The notes below the pieces were generated by a model that had not been told where the DNA came from, did no database searches, and saw only the letters and a program-made list of their open reading frames with translations. From an uncultured Clostridia bacterium (GTDB lineage Bacteria; Bacillota; Clostridia; UBA1381), in contig CAKSJF010000019.1 in NCBI GenBank assembly GCA_934462945.1, forward strand, positions 1 to 33,667: 33,667 nt of DNA, given 5' to 3'. Position numbers and translations under genes: made by a program. Below, in pieces: positions 15,717 to 22,869 of this stretch. Positions within the stretch are counted from its first letter, which is position 1. Every line of letters begins with the position of its first letter.

Positions 15717-16985
15717 TTATTTTGTCACCGTAATTTTCTGTACAAATGCCGCTTTATGCTTTTTTCCGTCTCCGTCATCATATTGAAGATTATTAAAAAG
15801 TACCAAAATGCTATGATCCGAAAGCTTTTCCACAAAGGTATTGCTATAGCTTGTAGTGTCAAAATACTTTGCATCCATATAGCTTTTTCCCTCATATAAC
15901 TCCTCCGAGAGTGTTTTTCCGATGATCGGATAGGAGCTGCTCCAGGTTTTTCCGTTATCCTCGGAAATCTTAAAATGCACGCCCGGTCTTCCATAAATCA
16001 GGAGAACAATCCCATCTGCCAAGGAAACCACGTGCGGCGTCACACTGGAATCTGCCGCTTTTTTTGGTTTTGTCCAGGTATAACCGCCGTCCTCCGAAAG
16101 GCAGACTAAGGTATCTGCCGGATAACCCTCAATGCTCATATCAGTTCTCATAGCACAAATCAAGTTTCCGTTTGTACTTTCAGCAAGGGACATTTCTCCC
16201 CCGTCGCCGCAGCAGCCAAACGGCATTTCGGGCGCGCTTGCAATCACGCTCCGCATCCTCCAGGTTTTTCCGCCGTCCTCCGAAACCACTAAATATGCGT
16301 CCTCGCACTGCCGATCGGAGACAGACGGCGTCTGCCCGTGTGCCACCGCTGCAAGGCAGCCGTCCGACAATTCTACCATTCCGGTAAAATAAGGAGAAGA
16401 AAACAAATTCGACTGTACGTACTCCGGAAGATCAATCCACGCTCCGCCGTCGGACGATCTGCCCTTTGCCGTCACCATAATTTCACGCTCTGGGAAATCC
16501 ATTTTGATTTCTTCAATTGTCTCCACCTCTCCGCGTTTTCGGAAAAGTTCTAATCCAATACATTCCTCCGGCAGATCTCCATAACGGTAAACCCGTGTGA
16601 TGGACGAGCCGCATGGGATTTCATATTCTGCAACCGGCCTGAGCCCCGAAACCGGCTGCCGGTTATCCTTGGGGCGCACACTAATCAAATCTCCGTTTTT
16701 TAAGCGGAGAAACGGCGGATTGATTCCGGTGAGATAACGAATATCGTACCGTTCGTCTCCGTTTTCAATTTGTTTCCAGCTTTCTCCCTCGTCCTCCGAG
16801 ATGAAATATAAATTGGGTACACACTGCTCACATACACCGCTGTCCGCCTCGCCGTTAAAGCGTACCACCAACTCTCCGCCAATGTCTCTCCATAGCTTGG
16901 GAATGGCATACACACCCCATTTTTCTGTCTCCTGATTTACCGGCGGCGAAAACACCAGCCGCGCATCTTCCAATACAACTTTCAT
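15717..16985 (-). CDS. Cytosolic Asp-box (BNR) sialidase-like beta-propeller protein
   Basis: A 422-residue protein with four Asp-box repeats: SEDEGESW (63-70), SEDGGKTW (235-242), SEDGGYTW (297-304) and SEDNGKTW (341-348). These mark a six-bladed sialidase-type propeller. NGNLICAMRTD (272-282) and FTGMVELSDG resemble GH33 sialidase strands. No signal peptide or membrane segment is present, so it should act inside the cell or not on intact polymers. I could not assign a full arginine triad, the Tyr/Glu pair and the acid Asp, so enzymatic sialidase activity is not proven; some Asp-box proteins have other functions. The ATG at 16985 is chosen because GGAG lies 6 nt before it; the ATG at 16997 has no spaced ribosome binding site. 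It is monocistronic, convergent with aspS and divergent from metK. Confidence 0.75.
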   Translation of the reverse strand: MKVVLEDARLVFSPPVNQETEKWGVYAIPKLWRDIGGELVVRFNGEADSGVCEQCVPNLYFISEDEGESWKQIENGDERYDIRYLTGINPPFLRLKNGDLISVRPKDNRQPVSGLRPVAEYEIPCGSSITRVYRYGDLPEECIGLELFRKRGEVETIEEIKMDFPEREIMVTAKGRSSDGGAWIDLPEYVQSNLFSSPYFTGMVELSDGCLAAVAHGQTPSVSDRQCEDAYLVVSEDGGKTWRMRSVIASAPEMPFGCCGDGGEMSLAESTNGNLICAMRTDMSIEGYPADTLVCLSEDGGYTWTKPKKAADSSVTPHVVSLADGIVLLIYGRPGVHFKISEDNGKTWSSSYPIIGKTLSEELYEGKSYMDAKYFDTTSYSNTFVEKLSDHSILVLFNNLQYDDGDGKKHKAAFVQKITVTK

Positions 16986-17041
16986 TTCAAACTCCATTCC
17001 GCCGCTATGCAGCAGCAAAAATTATTCTATGCATTGATTCC

Positions 17042-17070
17042 ATGATACCATATTTATCTGAAATTTTCAA
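17042..17070 (-). promoter_or_regulatory. Promoter of the Asp-box protein gene
   Basis: On the minus strand there is TTGAAA (17070-17065), a 17-bp spacer and TATCAT (17047-17042). The predicted leader is about 50 nt. Confidence 0.6.
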
Positions 17071-17110
17071 TAAATTTTGTGCAGAGAAATAAACTTTTTT
17101 GAAAAATAGG

Positions 17111-17139
17111 TAGACTTTTTTCCGAAAATTTGTTATAAT
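17111..17139 (+). promoter_or_regulatory. Promoter of metK-birA
   Basis: TAGACT (17111-17116), a 17-bp spacer and an extended -10 TGTTATAAT (TATAAT at 17134-17139) are seen. The leader to the metK ATG is about 34 nt, too short for a SAM riboswitch. Confidence 0.75.
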
Positions 17140-17179
17140 AAGATGATGTTTATTATATTCAGGAAAGGAATGATACCAA

Positions 17180-18364
17180 ATGTCCAGAAAGCTTTTCACC
17201 TCTGAATCGGTGACAGAAGGACATCCGGATAAAATCTGCGACCAGATTTCGGACGCAATTTTAGATGAAATTTTAAAGAAAGACCCAAACGCGCGCGTTG
17301 CCTGTGAGACAACCTGCACCACCGGCATCATCTCGATCATGGGAGAGATCACCACCAACTGTTATGTTGATTTTCCAAAGGTAGCTCGAAGTGTTGTGTT
17401 AGACATCGGCTATGACCGCGCAAAATACGGCTTTGATGGAAACACCTGTGCTGTGGTGACCTCCATTGACGAACAGTCGCCGGATATTGCAATGGGCGTG
17501 AATGCAGGACTGGAATATAAAGAGGGCGAATCCGCAGACGAAAATGCAACCGGTGCGGGCGATCAGGGCATGATGTTCGGTTATGCCTGCGACGATACCC
17601 CGGAGCTGATGCCAATGCCGATTTCCTTAGCACACAAACTTGCGCTCCGTTTAACGGAAGTGCGCAAATCCGGACTTCTCCCCTATCTCCGCCCGGACGG
17701 AAAAACACAGGTGACGGTAGAATATATTGACGGAAAGCCGGTTTCTGTAGATACCATTGTAATCTCTACCCAACACGCGCCAGAGGTTTCCTTAGATCAG
17801 ATCAAAACCGACCTCATGCGCGAAGTGGTGCATGCAGTTGTACCAAAGCACCTTTTAAAGGCAGATACAAAATACTTTATTAACCCGACCGGACGGTTTG
17901 TAGTCGGAGGTCCGCAGGGAGACAGCGGTCTTACCGGACGGAAAATTATTGTTGACACCTACGGCGGTTATGCACGTCACGGCGGCGGCGCTTTCTCCGG
18001 CAAGGATCCGACAAAAGTTGACCGTTCCGCGGCTTATGCGGCTCGTTGGGTGGCAAAAAATATTGTTGCAGCAGGTCTTGCACACAAATGCGAAATTGAG
18101 CTTGCTTACGCAATCGGTGTTGCGCATCCGGTATCCATTTTAGTGGACACCTTTGGAACAGGCGCATATTCGGACGATCTGATCGCAGAGGCTGTGAAAA
18201 AGGTATTCGACCTGCGCCCGAATGCGATTATCCACGCATTGGATCTGCGCCGTCCGATTTACCGCCAGCTTGCGGCTTACGGTCATATGGGACGTGAGGA
18301 TTTAGAGGTTGCATGGGAAAAAGCAAACCGCACAGAAGAACTGAAAAAAGCAATCGAGGGTTAA
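17180..18364 (+). CDS. metK: S-adenosylmethionine synthetase
   Basis: A 394-residue enzyme making S-adenosylmethionine from methionine and ATP. Family motifs are GHPDKICDQISDAILDE near the N-terminus, the hexapeptide GAGDQG near residue 130, and the glycine-rich P-loop-like GGGAFSGKDPTKVDRSAAY near residue 270. The length is typical. The ribosome binding site AGGAAAGGA precedes the ATG. birA begins 7 bp after the stop, so the two are probably one operon. In many Firmicutes metK is preceded by a SAM riboswitch; none fits in this leader. Confidence 0.97.
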   Translation: MSRKLFTSESVTEGHPDKICDQISDAILDEILKKDPNARVACETTCTTGIISIMGEITTNCYVDFPKVARSVVLDIGYDRAKYGFDGNTCAVVTSIDEQSPDIAMGVNAGLEYKEGESADENATGAGDQGMMFGYACDDTPELMPMPISLAHKLALRLTEVRKSGLLPYLRPDGKTQVTVEYIDGKPVSVDTIVISTQHAPEVSLDQIKTDLMREVVHAVVPKHLLKADTKYFINPTGRFVVGGPQGDSGLTGRKIIVDTYGGYARHGGGAFSGKDPTKVDRSAAYAARWVAKNIVAAGLAHKCEIELAYAIGVAHPVSILVDTFGTGAYSDDLIAEAVKKVFDLRPNAIIHALDLRRPIYRQLAAYGHMGREDLEVAWEKANRTEELKKAIEG

Positions 18365-18371
18365 GCACTTT

Positions 18372-19337
18372 ATGAAGCTTCAGATTTTAGACATGCTTTC
18401 TGCCGCCCCCGGTTTCTGCTCCGGTGAAACCATTAGCCAGACGCTGGGCATTTCCCGGGCGGCAGTCTGCAAAAATATACAAGCCTTAAAAAAATCAGGG
18501 TATAAGATTGAATCGGTCACAAACCGGGGTTATCGCCTGTTGCAGGACTCTGCACAGCTTTCAGAAATTACCGTTTTACACGATTTAAAAACAAAATGGA
18601 TTGGACAGCATGTGTTTTACCGGGAAGAAACCGTCTCCACAAACCTGGACGCGAAAAACCACGCAGATGCACCGGATGGCAGCCTCTTTCTTGCCGATCT
18701 GCAAACCGGCGGCAGAGGACGCTTAGGACGTGCATGGTCAGTCTCTCAAGGCTCGGCAATCGCTGCAAGTCTGCTTTTAAAACCGGATATTCTGCCCGAA
18801 TCTGTTTCGGTGATTACACTGCTTGCCGGACTTTCCATTGCTAAAACACTTCAAAGCATGCGCATTCCTGCAAAAATCAAGTGGCCGAATGACATTATTT
18901 TAAACCGAAAAAAAATCTGCGGCATTTTAACCGAAATGTCGGCAGAGATTGAGCGTGTAAATTATGTGGTGCTGGGAATCGGAATGAACGTCAACACAAA
19001 AGCATTTCCGGAGGAGCTTTCGGAGAAAGCAACCTCGCTTTTTTTAGAAACCGGAAAGGAATGGAACCGTCCGGCATTGCTCCGGGCATTTCTGACGCAA
19101 TTTGAAGCTGACTATAAGCGTTTTTTAAAGAATGGGTTTTCCGTTTTTTTAGAGGAATATGAAAAACTCTCGGCAACCATCGGGCAAACAGTCCGGGTCG
19201 TTTCTCCGGAGGGTGAATATACGGCAAGGGCAGTTGGAATCAATGCCGACGGAGAACTCTTGGCAGAGCGAGACAGCAAAGCCGTCACGATCCGCTCCGG
19301 CGAGGTGTCGGTACGCGGTCTTTTGGGATACGTTTAA
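18372..19337 (+). CDS. birA: Biotin-protein ligase and biotin repressor BirA
   Basis: A 321-residue group II biotin protein ligase. An N-terminal winged helix (about 1-60) contains GETISQTLGISRAAVCKNIQALKKSGY and the wing VTNRGYRLL. The central catalytic domain carries the biotinyl-AMP loop GGRGRLGR (113-120) and KWPND (170-174). A small C-terminal SH3-like domain ends the protein (about 270-321, TVRVVSPEGEYTARAVGINADGEL). It should attach biotin to carboxylase carrier proteins and repress biotin genes with biotinyl-AMP as corepressor. It is coupled to metK by a 7-bp gap. The downstream CIRCE hairpin is the only plausible transcription end. Confidence 0.95.
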   Translation: MKLQILDMLSAAPGFCSGETISQTLGISRAAVCKNIQALKKSGYKIESVTNRGYRLLQDSAQLSEITVLHDLKTKWIGQHVFYREETVSTNLDAKNHADAPDGSLFLADLQTGGRGRLGRAWSVSQGSAIAASLLLKPDILPESVSVITLLAGLSIAKTLQSMRIPAKIKWPNDIILNRKKICGILTEMSAEIERVNYVVLGIGMNVNTKAFPEELSEKATSLFLETGKEWNRPALLRAFLTQFEADYKRFLKNGFSVFLEEYEKLSATIGQTVRVVSPEGEYTARAVGINADGELLAERDSKAVTIRSGEVSVRGLLGYV

Positions 19338-19357
19338 ATATGAATAATCTGTTAAAA

Positions 19358-19384
19358 TTAGCACTCTTTTATTAAGAGTGCTAA
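19358..19384 (+). promoter_or_regulatory. CIRCE element (HrcA operator) upstream of htpG
   Basis: A perfect TTAGCACTC-N9-GAGTGCTAA inverted repeat is seen, the binding site of the heat-shock repressor HrcA. It ends 7 bp upstream of the -35 box of the htpG promoter. The same hairpin is followed by TTTTAT and sits 20 bp after the birA stop, so it may also act as a weak terminator for metK-birA. Confidence 0.95.
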
Positions 19385-19391
19385 TTTTATA

Positions 19392-19420
19392 TTGACAAAT
19401 CCGAAAGAAAAGAGTACAAT
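19392..19420 (+). promoter_or_regulatory. Sigma-A promoter of htpG
   Basis: A consensus TTGACA (19392-19397), 17-bp spacer and TACAAT (19415-19420) are seen. The leader is under 20 nt and contains AAAGGAG (19429-19435). Confidence 0.88.
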
Positions 19421-19444
19421 AGCAAATAAAAGGAGTTGTTTTAT

Positions 19445-21289
19445 ATGGCAAAAGGTAATATTTCAGTCAGTTCGGAAAATATATTTCCGATCATTAAGCA
19501 ATGGCTTTATTCCGATAAGGATATTTTTCTCCGCGAGCTGGTTTCCAACGCATGCGACGCGGTAACAAAAATGAAAAAGCTTGCCGGCATCGGCGAGGCA
19601 GAGCTGCCGGAGGGCGAGAAATTCCGCGTGGACGTTGTGGTGGACAAGGACGCAAAAACGCTCACCATTTCTGATAACGGTATCGGTATGACCGCGGAAG
19701 AAATTGATAAGTACATCACACAGATTGCATTTTCCGGTGCAAGCGACTTTTTGGAAAAGTATAAGGACGAGAACAACAAGGACGGCGGCATTATCGGTCA
19801 TTTCGGACTGGGCTTTTATTCTGCATTTATGCCGTCTGATTCCGTGGAGATTGATTCTCTTTCCTATCAGCCGGGTGCAAAGGCTGCAAAATGGTTCTGT
19901 GACGGCAGCATGGAATATGAAATGACAGAGGGTACGCGTACCGAACGCGGAACTACTATCACCCTGCATATTGCAGAGGACAGCAAGGAATTTCTGGAGG
20001 AATATACCGTTCGTCAGATTCTTGATAAATACTGCTCTTTCCTGCCGGTTGAAATCTATCTGACCATTGCCGGAAAGGAAGAACCCAAGCCGGAGGACGG
20101 AAAAGAACCGGAAGCGCCAAAGCCAATCAATGACGTGCATCCGCTCTGGATGAAAGCGCCCAAGGACTGCACCGAGGAAGAATACAAAGATTTTTACCGC
20201 AAGGTGTTTATGGACTTTAACGAACCGCTATTCTGGATTCATCTGAACGTGGACTTTCCCTTTAACCTCAAAGGAATCCTCTACTTCCCGAAATTAAATC
20301 ATGAATTTGCCGGAACAGAGGGACAGATCAAACTCTACAACAATCAGGTATTTGTTGCCGATAATGTCAAAGAGGTCATTCCGGAATTTCTGATGCTCTT
20401 AAAGGGTGTGATTGATTGTCCGGATCTTCCGCTGAACGTTTCGAGAAGCTTTTTGCAGAATGACGGTTATGTCCGCAAAATTTCTGCACATATCACCAAA
20501 AAGGTTGCGGACAAGCTTTCCGAGCTGTACAAAAAGGAACGCGAAAGCTACAACCGCTACTGGGATGATATTAACATGTTCATCAAATATGGCTGTATCC
20601 GGGATGAGAAATTCTATGAAAAGGTCAAGGACATTATGATCTATAAAGATCTGGACGGAAACTATCTCACCCTTTCCGAATATCTGGACGGAAAAGAGGA
20701 TAAAACCGTCTACTATGTTTCCGACCCGGTTCAGCAGGCACAGTATGTTCATCTCTTTAAAGAGCAGAACCAAAACGCTGTTATGCTCCCGACTATGATG
20801 GATACACACTTTATTTCCTTTATCGAGATGAAGGAGGAGGGTGTGAAGTTTAAGAGAATTGACTCTGCCCTCTCGGACGAGCTGACCGAAAAAACAGAGC
20901 AGGACGAGGAAAAGAATAAAAATCTGATTGACCTGGTAAAGAAATATTTAGGTCAGGAGGATTTAAAGGTAGAGGTGCAAAGCTTAAAATCCACCGAAAC
21001 CCCTGCTGTTCTTCTCTTAGGTGAGGAATCGCGCAGAATGCAGGAAATGTATAAATCCTACGGACAGCAATTTGCCGGTATGAGCAGCATGTTCCACGAT
21101 GACTTCACCTTTGTGCTGAACATGAACAACGCGCTTGTTCAAAAACTTGCAGCAGCTGATGAGGAAACAGGAAAGCTAATCACCGAGCATATCTACGACA
21201 TGGCAATGCTCTCACAGCATCCGCTTGCTCCGGAACAGATGACCAAATTTATCTCCCGGAATACAAAGCTACTTGAAAAACTGTTATAA
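19445..21289 (+). CDS. htpG: Molecular chaperone HtpG (Hsp90)
   Basis: A 614-residue bacterial Hsp90. The N-terminal GHKL ATPase has RELVSNACDAVTKMKKL (Mg/ATP-binding Asn), DNGIGM and GHFGLGFYSAFM. The middle domain contains LKGILYFPKLN and the conserved RSFLQNDGYVRKI region. The C-terminal dimerisation domain follows from about residue 490. A loop rich in Pro and Glu (EEPKPEDGKEPEAPKP) at about 215-230 is the charged linker. The ATG at 19445 follows AAAGGAG by 9 nt and starts MAKGNISVSS; the in-frame TTG at 19436 directly abuts the ribosome binding site and is rejected. CIRCE upstream predicts HrcA repression. Confidence 0.96.
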   Translation: MAKGNISVSSENIFPIIKQWLYSDKDIFLRELVSNACDAVTKMKKLAGIGEAELPEGEKFRVDVVVDKDAKTLTISDNGIGMTAEEIDKYITQIAFSGASDFLEKYKDENNKDGGIIGHFGLGFYSAFMPSDSVEIDSLSYQPGAKAAKWFCDGSMEYEMTEGTRTERGTTITLHIAEDSKEFLEEYTVRQILDKYCSFLPVEIYLTIAGKEEPKPEDGKEPEAPKPINDVHPLWMKAPKDCTEEEYKDFYRKVFMDFNEPLFWIHLNVDFPFNLKGILYFPKLNHEFAGTEGQIKLYNNQVFVADNVKEVIPEFLMLLKGVIDCPDLPLNVSRSFLQNDGYVRKISAHITKKVADKLSELYKKERESYNRYWDDINMFIKYGCIRDEKFYEKVKDIMIYKDLDGNYLTLSEYLDGKEDKTVYYVSDPVQQAQYVHLFKEQNQNAVMLPTMMDTHFISFIEMKEEGVKFKRIDSALSDELTEKTEQDEEKNKNLIDLVKKYLGQEDLKVEVQSLKSTETPAVLLLGEESRRMQEMYKSYGQQFAGMSSMFHDDFTFVLNMNNALVQKLAAADEETGKLITEHIYDMAMLSQHPLAPEQMTKFISRNTKLLEKLL

Positions 21290-21296
21290 TTTTTTT

Positions 21297-21356
21297 GGGG
21301 GATGTAAAAAAAGACACAGAGTGTTCTGTACTCTTTTTTTTACACCCCCATTTTTT
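21297..21356. terminator. Terminator between htpG and the converging cysteine desulfurase-like gene
   Basis: A long hairpin pairs GGGGGATGTAAAAAAAG (21297-21313) with CTTTTTTTACACCCCC (21333-21349). Inside, ACAGA-GTGT-TCTGT forms its own small stem with T7 on either strand. T6 follows at 21351-21356. It can serve both strands; the minus-strand stop codon at 21355-21357 touches its right edge. Confidence 0.85.
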
Positions 21357-22494
21357 ATACCCGGGTTTTTGAAATCTGATAAACTGCATCGATCAGCCGT
21401 CCGATTGCAAATTCCGGAGTAAATGCGCCGAAGCTTGCGCGTACACCGCCGTATTTTTCACTTCCGAGTGCACAATGTGCCGGATAGGCACAATGCCATC
21501 CGCCGCGGACTGCAATTCCAAATTCCTGATCCAGGCGATCTGCCGTCTCTCCGCTTTCTATGCCGTCAATTTGAAATAACACTGTTCCGTTCCGGTCTAA
21601 TGCGGTCTGATCGGTGATTCCGAAAACCGTCACATGCGGCATGTTCATAAGTCCCTCAATCAGCCGCTTTGCCATGCGCCGTTCCTCATCGGCAATTACC
21701 GCCGGATCGCGTTTTTTTAAATATTTCACCGATGCGCCAAGCGCCATAATCGCCGGTGTATTGACCGTTCCAACCGTGAACCGATCCGGCATTTCCTCCG
21801 GCTGCTCCAGACTTTTTGAATGACTGCCTGTTCCGCCAAACAAAACCGGCTCTAACTCTACTCCGCGGGACACATACAACCCGCCCACACCAAGCGGTCC
21901 TAACAATCCCTTATGCGCCGAGAATGCAACCATATCCGCGCCCAGTCTTTTTGCCGAGAACGGATATGCCCCCACCGACTGCGCCGCATCCACCAAAAGC
22001 GGAATCCCATGCGCATGCGCAACAGCAGAAATCTCCGCAATCGGCTGAATCGTTCCGGAAACATTTGAGATGTGTGTACAGACAATCAGTCGCGTATCTT
22101 CCCGGATGGCTTTTTCAATGTCAGATGCAAAAACACGCCCCTCCCGGTCTGCCGGAACAATGGTATAATTTCCGTAATGATGCACCGGGCGCAGGACGCT
22201 GTTATGCTCCATTTGCGTCAGGACGCAATGTCCTCCGTTTGCAAGCATTCCGCCAATCGCCATATTCAGCGCCATGCTGGCATTCTGGCAGAAAACAAGC
22301 CGCTCCGGATCGTCCATGTCCAAAAACTCGCAAAGCAGCTCCGCAGTGTTTAAAATTCCGTTCGTTCCGCGGACACTAAAGGAGTGTCCGCCATGTCCTG
22401 CATTCACGCTATATTTTTTCGTATACCGCGCCATGGCGCGATAAAAACAGCGCGGCTTTTCATAGCTCGTTGCGGCATTGTCAAGATAGAGCAT
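21355..22494 (-). CDS. Cysteine desulfurase-like class V aminotransferase (EF2568 type)
   Basis: A 379-residue PLP enzyme of the class V aminotransferase fold. YLDNAATSYEKP starts the protein. His97 lies in MEHNSV, Asp169 in LVDAAQS, the PLP lysine is Lys195 in SAHKGLLGP, and the catalytic Cys335 is in GGWHCAYPAH. This layout resembles the family I recall as the EF2568-type cysteine desulfurases, which remove sulfur (or selenium) from cysteine or selenocysteine. It overlaps the preceding DUF3343 gene by 14 bp, so the two are translationally coupled and probably work together. No iscU, sufU, sufBCD, thiI, mnmA or selD gene is nearby, which sets it apart from a housekeeping IscS or SufS. Persulfide donor is a reasonable inference; the acceptor is probably the DUF3343 partner. 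Confidence 0.88.
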   Translation of the reverse strand: MLYLDNAATSYEKPRCFYRAMARYTKKYSVNAGHGGHSFSVRGTNGILNTAELLCEFLDMDDPERLVFCQNASMALNMAIGGMLANGGHCVLTQMEHNSVLRPVHHYGNYTIVPADREGRVFASDIEKAIREDTRLIVCTHISNVSGTIQPIAEISAVAHAHGIPLLVDAAQSVGAYPFSAKRLGADMVAFSAHKGLLGPLGVGGLYVSRGVELEPVLFGGTGSHSKSLEQPEEMPDRFTVGTVNTPAIMALGASVKYLKKRDPAVIADEERRMAKRLIEGLMNMPHVTVFGITDQTALDRNGTVLFQIDGIESGETADRLDQEFGIAVRGGWHCAYPAHCALGSEKYGGVRASFGAFTPEFAIGRLIDAVYQISKTRV

Positions 22495-22738
22495 GATAAT
22501 TTCCCTCCCCCTCCATCCAATAATATCCCTTTACACGAAAGCGGAAATCCTTCGCAACCTGCATCACACGCGGCAGCACTTCCATTTCTGTCCGCAGACT
22601 GTATGAACAGCCGCCCCCTCCCAAAGCCTCCGGCGTATGCACCACACGTGCAGAAATCCGTTCGCGTTCCAATAATTTTTTTGAAAACCGGGTTGCTGTT
22701 GTGATCGGACCTAACACAACAATCAAAGTTCCATTCAT
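22481..22738 (-). CDS. DUF3343 protein, putative sulfur/selenium carrier
   Basis: An 85-residue protein beginning MNGTLIVVLGPITTATRFSK with the motif GGGGCSYSLR around Cys44. This is the hallmark of DUF3343, described in Pfam, as I recall it, as a Se/S-carrier-like family. The single conserved cysteine suits a persulfide or perselenide carrier. It overlaps the cysteine desulfurase-like gene by 14 bp and precedes it. The ribosome binding site GAAAGG is rather far (11 nt) from the ATG. No confident promoter was found; the candidate TTCACG-18-TATGAT upstream is weak. Similar pairs occur in selenium-related loci of other Firmicutes, but no other selenium gene is in this window. Confidence 0.85.
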   Translation of the reverse strand: MNGTLIVVLGPITTATRFSKKLLERERISARVVHTPEALGGGGCSYSLRTEMEVLPRVMQVAKDFRFRVKGYYWMEGEGNYHALS

Positions 22739-22809
22739 ATATCATCAAGCCTTTCTATAAAATTCATCTCTCTTTCTATCATATGAAATAACCTGCCGCA
22801 GCGTGAAGT

Positions 22810-22842
22810 AAAAAAGAAAAGAGACAGCATAACGCTGTCTCT
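22810..22842 (-). terminator. Intrinsic terminator of groES-groEL
   Basis: A perfect 9-bp stem pairs AGAGACAGC (22820-22828) with GCTGTCTCT (22834-22842), with a 5-nt loop. On the minus strand it is followed by a T-rich tract (22819-22810), 28 bp after the groEL stop. Confidence 0.88.
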
Positions 22843-22869
22843 CAATCAGTCTATATTGTTTGATGAAGA

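Noticed and set aside
17019..17179. SAM riboswitch before metK
   Set aside because: The promoter lies 34 nt from the leader end, no SAM-box pattern is visible and there is no terminator hairpin.
19463..20140. Open frame of 225 codons opposite htpG
   Set aside because: Antisense to the conserved ATPase domain, with no ribosome binding site or promoter; a shadow frame.
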